Origin: Streptomyces iranensis
GTDB taxonomy: Bacteria > Actinomycetota > Actinomycetes > Streptomycetales > Streptomycetaceae
NCBI RefSeq assembly: GCF_017874715.1
Contig: NZ_JAGGLR010000004.1
Span: forward strand, 1-64,000
Length of the DNA stretch: 64,000 bases
Reading direction: 5' to 3'
Of the stretch, positions 37,447-47,953 are shown one piece after another (position 1 is the stretch's first letter; each line of letters starts with the position of its first letter). Both the position numbers and the translations under genes were made by a program. Under the pieces are notes generated by a model, which saw only the letters and a list, made by a program, of their open reading frames with translations, searched no databases and had not been told where the DNA came from.

Positions 37447-37971
37447 CTACGCCTCCTCCTTGCTCTCGTCGTCGTCGCCCGCGGTCTTGTCCGCGGACTT
37501 GCGGTTGAACTCGATCTCCACCCGGGCCTTGGAGATCTCCTCGAAGGCCAGCCGCCTGGCGGTGGGCTTGCGCCCCTTCACACCGGGGACCTCCAGATCG
37601 AGTCCCCCGTCGTCCACCGAGACGATCCGGGCCACCAGCTCGTCGCCGTCGGCGAGGCGCGCTCTCATGAGGCGGCCGGCGGCGCGGCGGTAGTGGCGAG
37701 GCTCGGTCAGGGGGCGTTCGGCGCCGGGGGAGGTGACCTCGAGGACGTACGCGGTCTGGCCCATGGCGTCCGTGTCGTCGAGGGTCTTGGAGATGTCCCG
37801 GCTCAGCTCCGCACACGTGTCCAGCTGCACGCCGTCGTCGGAGTCCACGACCACTCTCAGCACACGCCGCCGCCCGGCCGGTGTCACCTCGACCTCTTCC
37901 AGATCCAGGTCTCGCGCGCTGACGAGCGGTTCCAGCAGTCCGCGCAGCCTCTCGCTCTGGGTGGTGCTCAT
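37447..37971 (-). CDS. rimP: Ribosome maturation factor RimP
   Basis: RimP assists 30S assembly. The 174 residues show [20 protein letters not shown] and [20 protein letters not shown], the core patterns of the RimP N-terminal domain, then an SH3-like C-domain and a Lys/Asp/Glu-rich tail. The ATG has GAGGAG eight bases upstream. As first gene of the minus-strand operon its promoter must lie in 37972-38156, shared with a divergent lipoprotein gene. Confidence 0.95.
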   Translation of the reverse strand: MSTTQSERLRGLLEPLVSARDLDLEEVEVTPAGRRRVLRVVVDSDDGVQLDTCAELSRDISKTLDDTDAMGQTAYVLEVTSPGAERPLTEPRHYRRAAGRLMRARLADGDELVARIVSVDDGGLDLEVPGVKGRKPTARRLAFEEISKARVEIEFNRKSADKTAGDDDESKEEA

Positions 37972-38156
37972 CCGGGTGACTCCTCGGCCGCGTGTGCTGT
38001 TGTGGGAAGGTCGCGTGTCAGGTCAAAGCCTATCTGTTCCGGCGGCGGGCTGACGATTCGGTGGCCGCTGCCGGGCAGACGGCCTCGGCGCGGGTACGCT
38101 CGCCTGCTGTGATCACTACCGGCGGCCGGGAGCGGCCGCAGCCCGGAAAGAGGAAC

Positions 38157-38831
38157 GTGTCGATCACCACTCCCCCGCCCCGTGCCACTCCCCCGCCCCG
38201 TGCCACAGCCGCGCCTGACGCGGTGTCCGCGATCCCCGCCGTGTCCGCCTCGTCCGCCGTGTCCGCCGTGTCCGCGGTGTCTTCGGCGTCCGGCACCTCT
38301 TCGGCCCGCACCGCGCCGGTGACCCGGCGGCGGAGTCTGCTGCTGGGCGGCGGGGCGCTGGGGGCCGTCGCGCTGCTGAGCGGCTGCTCCGACGACCCCG
38401 AGTCCCGGCGCGAGGCGGACGGCGGGGCGGACGTCGCGCTGCTGCGGGCGCGGGGCGCGCGGGACTCCACCGCACTCCTCGCGCGCTACGACGCGACCGT
38501 GGACGCGCACCCCGCCCTCGCGGACCGGCTGGCGCCGCTGCGGGAGGAGACGGCCCGGCATGTCGCGGTCTTCACCGCCAAGGGCCGGTCCCCCTCTCCC
38601 TCCGCGACCGTGTCGCGCTCACCCTCGGCGGGCGGGCGGCGGATGCCGAAGGTCCCGAAGGACGAGAAGCGGGCCCTGTCCGCCCTCGTCCAGGCCGAGC
38701 GCCGGACCGCCGACACCCGCACCGCCGCGCTCGCCACCGCGCCGCCCGAGCTGGCCCGGCTGCTGGCCTCCGTCGCGGCCTGCGGCGCCGCCCACGTGTA
38801 TCTCCTCACGCAGCGCGACACGGACTCGTGA
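38157..38831 (+). CDS. Tat-type lipoprotein with helical domain
   Basis: The GTG at 38157 has AAAGAGG three bases upstream. The first ~55 of 224 residues are low-complexity Pro/Ala/Ser/Val, encoded by short tandem DNA repeats (PPPRAT twice). A twin-arginine stretch RRRSLLLGG (57-65) and a lipobox LLSGC (Cys77) follow, so the protein is probably exported by Tat and lipidated. The rest is helical (TALLARYDATVDAHPALADR, AHVYLL) and may be a degenerate ferritin-like bundle. Thirty-three bases later comes a DUF4439 ferritin-like gene, then a kinase-like gene, all in one direction. Function is unknown. Confidence 0.75.
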   Translation: MSITTPPPRATPPPRATAAPDAVSAIPAVSASSAVSAVSAVSSASGTSSARTAPVTRRRSLLLGGGALGAVALLSGCSDDPESRREADGGADVALLRARGARDSTALLARYDATVDAHPALADRLAPLREETARHVAVFTAKGRSPSPSATVSRSPSAGGRRMPKVPKDEKRALSALVQAERRTADTRTAALATAPPELARLLASVAACGAAHVYLLTQRDTDS

Positions 38832-38864
38832 TCACGCTCGGGACCACCGGGAAGGGGTACTGAC

Positions 38865-39368
38865 ATGGCCGCTCGAGCAGACCGCCCGGCCGTCGGCGAA
38901 CGCGCCGCGGCGCTCAGGGCCGCGCAGGCGGCGCTCGCCGCCGAGCACGCCGCGGTGTACGGCTACGGCGTCGTCGGCGGGCGGATCGGCGACGACCGGC
39001 TCGCGGAGGCGCGCGAGGGCTACGCCGCGCACCGCGCGCGCCGGGACGACCTCGCCCGCACCGTGCGCGACCTCGGCGGCCGCCCCACCAGCGCGGCGCC
39101 CGCCTACGCCCTGCCCTTCGCGGTGCCGGACGCGCCCGCCGCGGTGCGGCTCGCGGCCGAGTTGGAGAACCGGGTCGCCGCCGTCTACGCCGACCTCGTA
39201 CGGGCCTCGACCGGATCCCTGCGCCGCCAGGCGGCGGGCGCGCTGCGGGAGGCGGCGGTCCGGGCGGTGCGCTGGCGGGGCGGCGGCGTAGCCTTCCCTG
39301 GGCTCACCGAACGCGCCACACCGGCCACTCCGTCGGCGTCGCCGAGCGGTGGGTCGGACGGGGTGTGA
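38865..39368 (+). CDS. DUF4439 ferritin-like protein
   Basis: The 167-residue cytosolic protein is a four-helix ferritin-like bundle of DUF4439 type. It has LAAEHAAVYGYGVVGGRIGD near residue 24, HRARRDDLARTV, then YALPFAVPDAPAAVRLAAEL and ENRVAAVYADLVRA. The Glu-His pair (AAEHAA) and later Glu residues could bind metal, but the family function is not known. It stands 33 bases after the Tat lipoprotein gene and 31 before the kinase-like gene, suggesting one operon. Confidence 0.85.
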   Translation: MAARADRPAVGERAAALRAAQAALAAEHAAVYGYGVVGGRIGDDRLAEAREGYAAHRARRDDLARTVRDLGGRPTSAAPAYALPFAVPDAPAAVRLAAELENRVAAVYADLVRASTGSLRRQAAGALREAAVRAVRWRGGGVAFPGLTERATPATPSASPSGGSDGV

Positions 39369-39399
39369 CGTCATTGACGGTGGAGGGGACAGCTCAGGA

Positions 39400-40344
39400 A
39401 TGGCATCGGCACCACGGCCCGGCGGCCGCGATACGGACCGCGTCCTCGTGCCGAAGCGGCTTCTGGACGCGCTGGGCGACGACCCCGCGAGCGCCGTACG
39501 GAGCTGGCTGGACGCCCTGCCGGGGACGGCCGAGCGGCAGCTGGCGGCCTGGGAGCTGACCCTGGAGCGGGTCGCGACACCCGGGGGGCGTCGCGGGCTC
39601 GTCGCGCTCGTACGGCTGGCGGACGACACCCCGGCGGCGCTGAAGTTCCCGGTCCCCGGCCCGGACGCGGACCGTGAGCGGGCCGCCCTCGCGCACTGGA
39701 ACGGCTGGGGCGCGGCCCGGCTGCTGCGCGCCGACCCGGACACCGGTGCGCTGCTGCTCGAGCGGCTGCACGGCGCGGTGTCGCTGCGCTCGCTGCCCGA
39801 GCCGAAGGCGCTGCTGGAGGCGGCGGGCACGGTACGGCGGCTGTGGGTGCCGCCGCCCGAGGGGCATCCGTTCGCGTCGGTCACCGGACGTACCGAGGAG
39901 GAGCGGGAGATCCTGCGGGTGCTCGGCGCCGGGGACTGGGCGGCGCAGGCCCGTCCGCTCACCGACGAGGCGCTGGAGCTGCGGGCGGCGCTGCCCGCCG
40001 AGCCGCCCGAGGAGGTGCTGCTGCACGGCGCCTTCCGGCAGGGGAAGGTGCTGGCCGGGGAGCGCGCACCCTGGCTCGCGGTGGGTCCGGCGCCGCTCGT
40101 GGGCGAGCGCGCGTACGACCTGGCGCGGCTGGTGCTCGACCGCTGCGAGGATCTGGCCGCGGGACCCGGTCCCGCCGCGGCCGCGCGGCGCCGGGTCGCC
40201 AAGCTGGCGGATTCCCTGGACGTCGACCGCGACCGGCTGCGCGGCTGGTCCCTCCACCGCGCCGTCGAGACGGGCCTGCGCCACGCCGCCGCGGGCGACC
40301 GCCGCCGCGCGGAGCTGCTGCTGGAGTTCGCGGGCTGGCTCTGA
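39400..40344 (+). CDS. Aminoglycoside-phosphotransferase-like pseudokinase
   Basis: The 314 residues follow the aminoglycoside/hydroxyurea 6-kinase fold. ALKF carries the ATP-binding Lys82, RAALAHWNGWGAARLL forms the next helix, and LLLERL the hinge. Where active enzymes read HGDxHxxN, this protein reads HGAFRQGK (209-216), so the catalytic Asp and the metal-binding Asn are replaced by Ala and Lys. The later Asp of the IDPKP-type motif is replaced in AVGPAP (227-232). Drug phosphorylation is therefore unlikely; a binding or regulatory role is inferred. The frame is intact, so it is not simply decaying. The start ATG at 39400 is preceded by GGAGGGG. Confidence 0.85.
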   Translation: MASAPRPGGRDTDRVLVPKRLLDALGDDPASAVRSWLDALPGTAERQLAAWELTLERVATPGGRRGLVALVRLADDTPAALKFPVPGPDADRERAALAHWNGWGAARLLRADPDTGALLLERLHGAVSLRSLPEPKALLEAAGTVRRLWVPPPEGHPFASVTGRTEEEREILRVLGAGDWAAQARPLTDEALELRAALPAEPPEEVLLHGAFRQGKVLAGERAPWLAVGPAPLVGERAYDLARLVLDRCEDLAAGPGPAAAARRRVAKLADSLDVDRDRLRGWSLHRAVETGLRHAAAGDRRRAELLLEFAGWL

Positions 40345-40464
40345 CGGGGCCGCCCGACTCGGCCGGGCACGGCTGACGTCTCGCGCCTCCGGCGCGGTTG
40401 GGCAGCGGGAGGCGGGGCGCGGGCTTCGCCGCCCGGCGCCGCGCCCGCTGCGCCGCCGCGGTCG

Positions 40465-42180
40465 TCAGCCGGTGGTGGTGAGGCGGGCGATGGCCTCCTC
40501 GATGGGGAGATCCTCCCGCTCGCCCGTACGGCGGTCCTTCAGCTCGACGACGCCGTCCTTCGCGCCGCGGCCCACGACCAGGATGGCCGGGACGCCGATC
40601 AGCTCGGAGTCGGTGAACTTCACGCCCGGGGAGACACCGGCGCGGTCGTCGACCATGACCCGCAGGCCCGCCGTGCCCAGCTTCTCGGCGAGGTCGAGGG
40701 CCATCTCGGTCTGGAGGGCCTTGCCCGCCGCGACGATGTGGACGTCGGCCGGGGCGACCTCGCGGGGCCAGCAGAGCCCGGACTCGTCGTGGGTCTGCTC
40801 GGCGAGGGCGGCGACGGCGCGGGAGACGCCGACGCCGTACGAGCCCATCGTGACCCGCGCCGGCTTGCCGTTCTGACCGAGCACATCGAGCTGGAAGGCG
40901 TCCGCGTACTTGCGGCCGAGCTGGAAGATGTGGCCGATCTCGATCGCCCGGTCCAGCTCGATGCCCGCACCGCAGCGCGGGCACGGGTCGCCCGGCTCGA
41001 CCACGACGACGTCCAGGTACTCGTCGACCTCGAAGTCACGGCCGCAGACCACGTCGCGCGCGTGGGTGTCGGGCTTGTTGGCGCCGGTCACCCAGGCGGT
41101 GCCGGGGGCGACGCGCGGGTCGGCGATGTAGCGGAAGGACTTGCCCGCCAGACCCTGCGGGCCGACGTAGCCGCGCACCAGCTCGGGGCGGCCCTCGAAG
41201 TCCTCGGCCGTGACGAGCTCGACTACAGCCGGGGCGAGGTGCTCGCCCAGCTTGCCCAGGTCCACCTCGCGGTCGCCGGGGACGCCCACCGCGGTGATCT
41301 CGCCGTCGACCTTGACCAGGAGGTTCTTCAGGGTGGCGGAGGCCGGGACGCCGAGGTACTCGGCGAGGGTCTCGATGGTCGGGGTGTCGGGGGTGTCCAG
41401 CTCCTCGAGGGGGCCGTGCCCGGCGCCCTCGACCGGCGGCACGGTCACCGTGACCGCCTCGGTGTTCGCGGCGTAGTCGCAGTTCGGGCAGTCGACGAAG
41501 GTGTCCTCACCGGCCGCCGCCGGGGCCAGGAACTCCTCGGACGCCGAGCCGCCCATCGCGCCGGAGACCGCGGAGACGATGCGGTAGTCCAGGCCGAGGC
41601 GCTGGAAGATCCGCTGGTACGCCTCGCGGTGCAGCCGGTAGGACTCGGCGAGGCCCTCGTCGGTGGTGTCGAAGGAGTACGAGTCCTTCATCAGGAACTC
41701 GCGCCCGCGCAGCACACCCGAGCGGGGGCGGGCCTCGTCCCGGTACTTGGTCTGGATCTGGTAGAGCATGACCGGCAGATCCTTGTAGGACGTGCACTGG
41801 TCCTTGACCGTCAGAGTGAAGATCTCCTCGTGGGTCGGGCCCAGGAGGTAGTCGGCACCCTTACGGTCCTTGATCCGGAAGAGCAGATCGCCGTACTCGT
41901 CCCAGCGGCCGCTCGTCTCGTACGGCTCACGGGGCAGCAGCGCGGGCAGGAGGACCTCCTGGGCGCCGATGGCGTCCATCTCCTCGCGGACGATCCGCGA
42001 GACGTTCTCCAGGACCTTCTTGCCGATCGGCAGCCAGGTCCAGATGCCCGCGGCGGCGCGGCGGACGTACCCGGCGCGGACGAGCAGCTTGTGGCTGGCG
42101 GTCTCGGCGTCCGCCGGGTCTTCGCGCAGCGTCTTCAGCATCATCGTGGACATGCGCTGGACGTTGACGGCGTGGGCCAT
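40465..42180 (-). CDS. proS: Prolyl-tRNA synthetase
   Basis: A bacterial-type class II synthetase of 571 residues charging tRNA-Pro. It shows motif 2 in [20 protein letters not shown], the inserted editing domain between motifs 2 and 3 (the long stretch after MGGSASEEF), motif 3 in [14 protein letters not shown], and the C-terminal anticodon-binding domain ([20 protein letters not shown]). The ATG has AGGAGAG upstream. It is convergent with the pseudokinase gene. Confidence 0.97.
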   Translation of the reverse strand: MAHAVNVQRMSTMMLKTLREDPADAETASHKLLVRAGYVRRAAAGIWTWLPIGKKVLENVSRIVREEMDAIGAQEVLLPALLPREPYETSGRWDEYGDLLFRIKDRKGADYLLGPTHEEIFTLTVKDQCTSYKDLPVMLYQIQTKYRDEARPRSGVLRGREFLMKDSYSFDTTDEGLAESYRLHREAYQRIFQRLGLDYRIVSAVSGAMGGSASEEFLAPAAAGEDTFVDCPNCDYAANTEAVTVTVPPVEGAGHGPLEELDTPDTPTIETLAEYLGVPASATLKNLLVKVDGEITAVGVPGDREVDLGKLGEHLAPAVVELVTAEDFEGRPELVRGYVGPQGLAGKSFRYIADPRVAPGTAWVTGANKPDTHARDVVCGRDFEVDEYLDVVVVEPGDPCPRCGAGIELDRAIEIGHIFQLGRKYADAFQLDVLGQNGKPARVTMGSYGVGVSRAVAALAEQTHDESGLCWPREVAPADVHIVAAGKALQTEMALDLAEKLGTAGLRVMVDDRAGVSPGVKFTDSELIGVPAILVVGRGAKDGVVELKDRRTGEREDLPIEEAIARLTTTG

Positions 42181-42417
42181 GGGGTCTCTCCTGCGTGCGA
42201 TGGGATGTTCAGGAGGTTAGCCGCACGGGCTGGTTTCCCGGAAATGCGTAAGGCCGCGGCGGTGCCTAAGCGCTCCGCTGGAAGTGTCGCGATGCGTCGT
42301 CGGCCGACTGCGGCGCCGTCGTGGCTGGTCGCGCCCGCGCGGCGGAGCCGCACATCGACACAGCCCCGCGCCCCTTCGGGGCGCTGCCGGAACCGTAGCG
42401 GACTTCCTCCGACCTGC

Positions 42418-42987
42418 TTAGCGACGGCGCAGCGGCAGGGGGGCTCCCATCACGGCGTACGGGCTCGGGGCGCTCGGGAAGAGCACGGGGCGGGCGAGGT
42501 CGCGATAGCCCAGTGAGCGGTAGAGCGCGCGGGCCGGGCTCTCGGTGTCGATCGCGGACAGGATCGAGCGCGGCTCGTCCGCGCCGTCCGTAATGGTCGT
42601 GATCAGCTGTCGGCCGATGCCGCGGCTCTGGTACTCGGGGTGGACATGCAGCTCGGTGATGACGAACGAGTCGTCCAGCCAGTCCTCGTGCCCGGCCGCG
42701 CGCAGATACGGCTGGACGACCGTGGACCACCAGTGGGTGCGGTCGTTGGGCATGCCGTAGACGAAGCCGACGAGCCGGCCGGAGGGCGTGGTCGCGCCGA
42801 GCGCGCGGGCGCCGGGGCTCTTGAGGTGGCGCAGCACGATGTGGCGTCGTACGCCGACCTCCTCGTCCGTCAGCCCGAAGGCGACGGCCTGGACGTCGAG
42901 CGCTTCGTCCACGCGTGCGGCGAGGTCGAGCGACCCGACGACGACGTCTTCGGGTTCCGGGGTCCGCCCCCCGGGGAGATGCAGCAT
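42418..42987 (-). CDS. GNAT-family acetyltransferase
   Basis: The start chosen is ATG 42987 (LHLPGGRTPEPEDV) with AGGGTG upstream. The 189-residue product has the acetyl-CoA-binding motif HPEYQSRGIGRQLI (R-x-x-G-x-G/A pattern) after FVITELHV, and a C-terminal strand with SPARALYRSLGYRDL. The substrate is unknown. It is 25 bases downstream of another GNAT gene and probably cotranscribed with it. Confidence 0.88.
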   Translation of the reverse strand: MLHLPGGRTPEPEDVVVGSLDLAARVDEALDVQAVAFGLTDEEVGVRRHIVLRHLKSPGARALGATTPSGRLVGFVYGMPNDRTHWWSTVVQPYLRAAGHEDWLDDSFVITELHVHPEYQSRGIGRQLITTITDGADEPRSILSAIDTESPARALYRSLGYRDLARPVLFPSAPSPYAVMGAPLPLRRR

Positions 42988-43012
42988 GGGCGGCACCCTA
43001 CTGGCCCGTCGA

Positions 43013-43858
43013 TCAGAACAGCACACTCATGAACGCGCCGACTTCCCGGAAGCCGACCCGGCGGTACGCGGCGCGGGCCGCGGTGTTGAAGTCGTTGACG
43101 TACAGGCTCACCACCGGGGCGACCTCGCTCAGCGCATAGCGCAGCACGGCCGCCATTCCGGTCTCGGACAGGCCGCGGCCGCGGTACTCGGGGGCCACCC
43201 ATACGCCCTGGATCTGGCAGGCGTGCGGGGTGGCCGCGCCGATCTCGGCCTTGAACACCACCCGGCCGTTCTCGATCCGGGCGAAGGAGCGCCCGGCGGT
43301 GACGAGCTCGGCGACCCGCGCCTGGTAGAGCAGCCCGCCGTCGCCCGCGAGCGGCGAGACGCCGACCTCCTCGGTGAACATCGCCACGCACGCGGGCATG
43401 ATCACGTCCATCTCGTCCTTATGGACGCGGCGCACCAGCGGATCGGGCGGGACGTCGGCGGGCATCGAGCTGGTGACCATCAGCGGCTGCCGGGCCCGGA
43501 CCTCACGGGCCGGGCCCCAGCTGGGCTCCAGCAGGGACCACAGCCCGGCGGTGGTCTCGGCGGGGCCGACGATCGAGGAGCAGCGGCGGCCCGCCCGGCG
43601 GGCGCGCTCGGCGAAGCCGCGCACGGCCTCGGGGGTGGCGCAGATGGGCACGAGGTTCGCCCCGGCGTAGCAGAGCGACTCCAGCCGTCCGCCGGAGTAC
43701 CAGCCCCACATCTCGCCACCGAGCCGCCACGGGTCCAGGCCGGCGACCTGGACGCGGGCGGCCACGAAGGCGTTCGAGACGGGGTCGCGGTCGAGCACCG
43801 CAAGGGCCGCGTCGAGCTCATGGGGCTCGAGAACCCTGGTGGTGGACGTGGTCAGCAC
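43013..43858 (-). CDS. DUF4081-GNAT acetyltransferase
   Basis: From GTG 43858 the 281 residues carry an N-terminal DUF4081-like domain (VSNAFVAARVQVAGLDPWRL, then LCYAGANLVPI). A C-terminal GNAT domain with APEYRGRGLSETGMAAVLRY and NDFNTAARAAYRRVGFREVG follows. This pair of domains next to ispG is a common actinobacterial arrangement. The substrate is unknown. It lies about 130 bases after ispG, behind a hairpin. Confidence 0.9.
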   Translation of the reverse strand: MLTTSTTRVLEPHELDAALAVLDRDPVSNAFVAARVQVAGLDPWRLGGEMWGWYSGGRLESLCYAGANLVPICATPEAVRGFAERARRAGRRCSSIVGPAETTAGLWSLLEPSWGPAREVRARQPLMVTSSMPADVPPDPLVRRVHKDEMDVIMPACVAMFTEEVGVSPLAGDGGLLYQARVAELVTAGRSFARIENGRVVFKAEIGAATPHACQIQGVWVAPEYRGRGLSETGMAAVLRYALSEVAPVVSLYVNDFNTAARAAYRRVGFREVGAFMSVLF

Positions 43859-43934
43859 GTGTCGGTCTGCCTCACGTGGTGCGGGCCCGCGGGCCGGGGA
43901 CGTCGATTCTCCAGACTCTACCGCGCAGGCCAAG

Positions 43935-43964
43935 AGGGCCCCTCACCGCCTTTCCAGGGGCCCT
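43935..43964 (-). terminator. Hairpin behind ispG
   Basis: AGGGCCCCT (43935-43943) pairs with AGGGGCCCT (43956-43964) around a 12-base loop, 21 bases past the ispG stop on the minus strand. Confidence 0.6.
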
Positions 43965-43985
43965 GTGCGCCTCCCTGGGGGCGCT

Positions 43986-45143
43986 TCAGCCGCCGACGGA
44001 GACCTCGGGCTCGCCGGACGCGATGCCGTCCTTCTCCATCTGCTCGGCGATCTTCATGGCCTCGTCGATCAGGGTCTCCACGATCTTCGACTCCGGCACG
44101 GTCTTGATGACCTCGCCCTTGACGAAGATCTGCCCCTTGCCATTGCCGGAGGCGACACCCAGGTCCGCCTCACGCGCCTCACCCGGACCGTTGACGACAC
44201 ACCCCATGACCGCCACCCGCAACGGAACCTCCATACCCTCCAGACCGGCCGTCACCTGGTCCGCGAGCTTGTACACATCCACCTGCGCCCGACCGCACGA
44301 CGGACACGAGACGATCTCCAGCCGCCGCTGCCGCAGATTCAGCGACTCCAGAATCTGAATCCCGACCTTCACCTCCTCCACCGGAGGCGCCGACAACGAC
44401 ACCCGGATCGTGTCCCCGATCCCCTCACTCAACAGCGCACCGAACGCCACCGCCGACTTGATCGTCCCCTGGAACGCCGGACCCGCCTCCGTCACCCCCA
44501 GATGCAACGGATAGTCACACCGAGCCGCCAGCTGACGATAGGCATTGACCATCACCACCGGATCGTTGTGCTTCACCGAGATCTTGATATCCCGGAACCC
44601 GTGCTCCTCGAACAGCGAACACTCCCACAACGCCGACTCCACCAAGGCCTCCGGCGTGGCCTTGCCGTACTTCTCCAGCAACCGCTTGTCCAGCGACCCC
44701 GCGTTCACCCCGATACGAATCGGCACACCCGCACCCGACGCCGCCTTCGCGATCTCCCTGACCTTGTCGTCGAACTGCCGGATGTTCCCCGGATTCACCC
44801 GCACCGCCGCACACCCGGCATCAATCGCCGCGAACACATACTTCGGCTGGAAATGAATATCGGCGATCACCGGGATCTGCGACTTCTTCGCGATCACCGG
44901 CAACGCATCCGCGTCATCCTGCGACGGACACGCCACCCGCACGATCTGGCACCCCGACGCCGTCAACTCCGCGATCTGCTGCAACGTCGCACCGATGTCC
45001 GCCGTCACCGTCGTCGTCATCGACTGCACCGAGACCGGAGCGTCACCACCCACCGCCACCGACCCGACCTGGATCTTCCGGCTGGCCCTGCGCTCGGCGA
45101 GCTTGGCCGGTACGGACGGCATTCCTAGCGAAATCGCAGTCAT
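43986..45143 (-). CDS. ispG: 4-hydroxy-3-methylbut-2-en-1-yl diphosphate synthase
   Basis: IspG (GcpE) performs the penultimate step of the MEP isoprenoid pathway using a [4Fe-4S] cluster. The 385 residues contain the TIM-barrel start [15 protein letters not shown] and the cluster ligands in [11 protein letters not shown] and [12 protein letters not shown] with a downstream Glu. Bacterial short-form length is kept. It lies 138 bases downstream of the site-2 protease gene and probably belongs to the dxr-rseP-ispG group. Confidence 0.97.
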   Translation of the reverse strand: MTAISLGMPSVPAKLAERRASRKIQVGSVAVGGDAPVSVQSMTTTVTADIGATLQQIAELTASGCQIVRVACPSQDDADALPVIAKKSQIPVIADIHFQPKYVFAAIDAGCAAVRVNPGNIRQFDDKVREIAKAASGAGVPIRIGVNAGSLDKRLLEKYGKATPEALVESALWECSLFEEHGFRDIKISVKHNDPVVMVNAYRQLAARCDYPLHLGVTEAGPAFQGTIKSAVAFGALLSEGIGDTIRVSLSAPPVEEVKVGIQILESLNLRQRRLEIVSCPSCGRAQVDVYKLADQVTAGLEGMEVPLRVAVMGCVVNGPGEAREADLGVASGNGKGQIFVKGEVIKTVPESKIVETLIDEAMKIAEQMEKDGIASGEPEVSVGG

Positions 45144-45281
45144 CTGGTTCGAAACCCCAAGGTGTGTGCGTGGCTGGAGATCAGCGGACTCCGATCTCCG
45201 AGATTACGGCACCGGTCATGGCCTCAGCACACCGCGCTCCTGAAGTCCACCCAAAGGTGAACTTCAGGACATCTCCCGTCA

Positions 45282-46583
45282 TCAGGAGATTTTCACGGGG
45301 TTCACGACGTCCGCCACCAGGACGAGCAGCGTGAAGCAGATGAAAACTCCGGCGATCACATAGGCGGCCGGCATCATCTTCGCCACGTCGAACGGTCCGG
45401 GGTCGGGCCGCCGGACCAGCCGGGCGGTGTGGCGGCGGATGGCCTCCCACACCGCGCCCGCGATGTGGCCGCCGTCCAGCGGCAGCAGCGGCAGCATGTT
45501 GAACAGGAACAGCGAGAGGTTGAACCCGGCGACCAGGAAGAGCATGGTCGCGATCCGCTGGGAGGGCGGGATGTCGAGGTTGGCGACCTCGCCGCCGACC
45601 CGGGCCGCGCCCACGACGCCCATCGGGGAGTCCGCCTTGCGCTCGCCGTCCCCGAAGGCCGCGTTCCACAGGTCCGGGATCTTGGAGGGCAGGGCGATCA
45701 TGGAGTCGATGCCGTCCTCGACCATGTTGCCCATACGGTCCACGGACTGCCCGAAGGACTGCTGGACCACTCCGTTGGCCGGGGTGAAGCCGAGGAAGCC
45801 GGCGGTGACGAACTCGCCCTCGACATAGCCGCCGTTCCCGTCGGACTTGGCGACCTGGTTCTCTATGAGGTCGGCGTGCAGGGTCTTGCGGACGCCGTCC
45901 CGCTCGACGGTGATCGTGGCGGGGCCGGTGGTCTCGCGGATGTCCTGCTGGAGGGCTCCCCAGTCCGGGGTGGGGCGGCCGTTGAAGGCGACGATCTTGT
46001 CCCGGGGCTGCAGACCGGCGGCCTTGGCCGGGGAGTCCTTGGCGCCCTTGGGGCACTTGTCGGTGGAGGACGAGGCCGCGACCACGCACTGGGAGACCGT
46101 GCCCACATTGGTGGTCTGGGTGTTGACGCCGAAGCTCATCATCACCCCGAGGAAGATCACCACCGCGAGGATCAGGTTCATGAAGGGCCCGGCGAACATG
46201 ACGATCACGCGCTTCCACGGCTTGCGCGTGTAGAACAGGCGCTTGTCGTCGCCGGGCTGCAGCTCCTCGAAGGCGGCCGACCGGGCGTCCTCGATCATGC
46301 CGCGCCACGGTGAGGTGGAGCGCGCGGTGATCTTTCCGTCGTCGCCCGGCGGGAACATCCCGATCATGCGGATGTAGCCGCCGAGCGGAACCGCCTTGAT
46401 GCCGTACTCGGTCTCGCCCTTCTTCCGGGAGAAGATGGTCGGCCCGAAGCCGACCATGTACTGGGGCACCCGGATGCCGAAGAGCTTGGCCGTGGAGAGG
46501 TGGCCGAGCTCATGCCAGGCGATGGAGATCAGCAGGCCGACGGCGAACACCACTATGCCGAGGACCGTCATCAGTGTCGTCAT
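45282..46583 (-). CDS. rseP: RseP-like site-2 intramembrane metalloprotease
   Basis: From ATG 46583, with GGAGG seven bases upstream, the 433-residue protein has the zinc motif HELGH at 24-28 in the first membrane helix. A PDZ-like domain lies in the extracytoplasmic loop ([20 protein letters not shown]), and the second metal motif appears in [10 protein letters not shown]. Helices lie at both ends. Such proteases cut membrane anti-sigma factors or leader peptides. The start overlaps the dxr stop by four bases (ATGA). Confidence 0.94.
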   Translation of the reverse strand: MTTLMTVLGIVVFAVGLLISIAWHELGHLSTAKLFGIRVPQYMVGFGPTIFSRKKGETEYGIKAVPLGGYIRMIGMFPPGDDGKITARSTSPWRGMIEDARSAAFEELQPGDDKRLFYTRKPWKRVIVMFAGPFMNLILAVVIFLGVMMSFGVNTQTTNVGTVSQCVVAASSSTDKCPKGAKDSPAKAAGLQPRDKIVAFNGRPTPDWGALQQDIRETTGPATITVERDGVRKTLHADLIENQVAKSDGNGGYVEGEFVTAGFLGFTPANGVVQQSFGQSVDRMGNMVEDGIDSMIALPSKIPDLWNAAFGDGERKADSPMGVVGAARVGGEVANLDIPPSQRIATMLFLVAGFNLSLFLFNMLPLLPLDGGHIAGAVWEAIRRHTARLVRRPDPGPFDVAKMMPAAYVIAGVFICFTLLVLVADVVNPVKIS

Positions 46584-47842
46584 GCGCGAGCCTCCGGGGT
46601 CGCCTTCGCCGCTCTGGCGGCCAGTTCCGTTGCGCGGGCGCGGGCCCATGTCTCGGCCTCGAGGACGTCCGCGACGGTGAGCCGGGTTCCCGCGGCCGGG
46701 GTGCCGTGCTCGGCCACCACCTCGGCGACCGTATCGACGATTCCGTTGAACGGCAGCTTTCCGTCAAGGAAGGCGTCCACACACTCCTCGTTCGCCGCGT
46801 TGAAGACGGCCGGGGCGGTGCCGCCGAGGTCGCCGACCTGGCGGGCGAGCCCGATCGAGGGGAACGCCTCGGTGTCCAGGGGAAAGAACTCCCAGGTGTG
46901 GGCCTTGGTCCAGTCGCAGCCGGGCGCGGCGTCCGGCACCCGCTCGGGCCAGCCGAGGCCGAGCGCGATCGGCATCCGCATATCGGGCGGGCTCGCCTGG
47001 GCGAGCGTCGAGCCATCGGTGAATTCAACCATCGAGTGGATATACGACTGAGGGTGGACCACCACCTCAATCCGCTCGAAGGGAATGTCGTAGAGCAGAT
47101 GAGCCTCGATGACCTCCAGGCCCTTGTTGACGAGGGTCGCGGAGTTGATTGTGATCACCGGGCCCATGTCCCAGGTGGGATGGGCCAGCGCCTGCTCCGG
47201 GGTGACCGAGGCCAGCTCCCGCTTGGTCCGGCCGCGGAACGGGCCGCCGGAGGCGGTGACGACCAGCTTGCGGACCTCCTCGCGGGCGCCGCCGAGCAGC
47301 GCCTGGAAGAGCGCGGAGTGCTCGGAGTCGACGGGGACGATCTGTCCGGGCTTGGCCAGGGCCTTGACCAGGGGGCCGCCGACGATGAGCGATTCCTTGT
47401 TCGCCAGCGCCAGCACCCGGCCCGCCTCCAGGGCGGCCAGGGTGGGCGCCAGGCCGATGGAGCCGGTGATGCCGTTGAGCACGGTGTGGCACTGGGAGCG
47501 GGCGAGCTCGGTGGCCGCGTCGGGCCCCGCCAGGATCTCGGGGAGCGGCTCACCGGCGCCGTAGCGCGCGCTCAGCGCCTGGCGCACCTCGGCCACCGCC
47601 TCCGGCCGGGCGACCGCGACCCTGTCCACCCGCAGCCGGTGGGCCTGCTCGGCGAGGAGCCCGGCCCGTCCCCCGGCGGCGGACAGGCCGGTCACGCGGA
47701 AGCGGTCGGGGTTGCGCAGCACCACGTCGATGGCCTGGGTGCCGACCGAACCGGTGGAGCCCAGGATCACGATGTCGCGCACGCTCGCCGCGGCGGTGGC
47801 CGCCGGAACGCGCTGATGCGGGTCAGCCAGGGAATCCGTCAT
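46580..47842 (-). CDS. dxr: 1-deoxy-D-xylulose 5-phosphate reductoisomerase
   Basis: Dxr makes methylerythritol 4-phosphate with NADPH. The 420-residue product has the nucleotide-binding motif [23 protein letters not shown], the metal site [12 protein letters not shown] and the flexible catalytic loop region TASGGPF. The ATG at 47842 directly follows a G-run (GGGGGG); an upstream ATG at 47926 would include a non-conserved leader. It is coupled to rseP. Confidence 0.96.
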   Translation of the reverse strand: MTDSLADPHQRVPAATAAASVRDIVILGSTGSVGTQAIDVVLRNPDRFRVTGLSAAGGRAGLLAEQAHRLRVDRVAVARPEAVAEVRQALSARYGAGEPLPEILAGPDAATELARSQCHTVLNGITGSIGLAPTLAALEAGRVLALANKESLIVGGPLVKALAKPGQIVPVDSEHSALFQALLGGAREEVRKLVVTASGGPFRGRTKRELASVTPEQALAHPTWDMGPVITINSATLVNKGLEVIEAHLLYDIPFERIEVVVHPQSYIHSMVEFTDGSTLAQASPPDMRMPIALGLGWPERVPDAAPGCDWTKAHTWEFFPLDTEAFPSIGLARQVGDLGGTAPAVFNAANEECVDAFLDGKLPFNGIVDTVAEVVAEHGTPAAGTRLTVADVLEAETWARARATELAARAAKATPEARA

Positions 47843-47883
47843 CCCCCCATTGTGGGGGCAAGGGGTGACGGCTCGGTGACAAG

Positions 47884-47914
47884 CCCCGGGATCCGGTGAT
47901 CGCTGATCCCGGGG
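47884..47914 (-). terminator. Hairpin between the acyl-CoA dehydrogenase gene and dxr
   Basis: CCCCGGGATC (47884-47893) pairs with GATCCCGGGG (47905-47914) over an 11-base loop, 39 bases past the dehydrogenase stop. Confidence 0.6.
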
Positions 47915-47953
47915 GCCCGTGAGCACGTGCTCCGGCGGCTTCCCGGCGGCTCC

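Noticed and set aside
40380..40460. Terminator between the pseudokinase and proS
   Set aside because: The interval is very G/C-rich and several weak foldings compete; no clean stem could be fixed.
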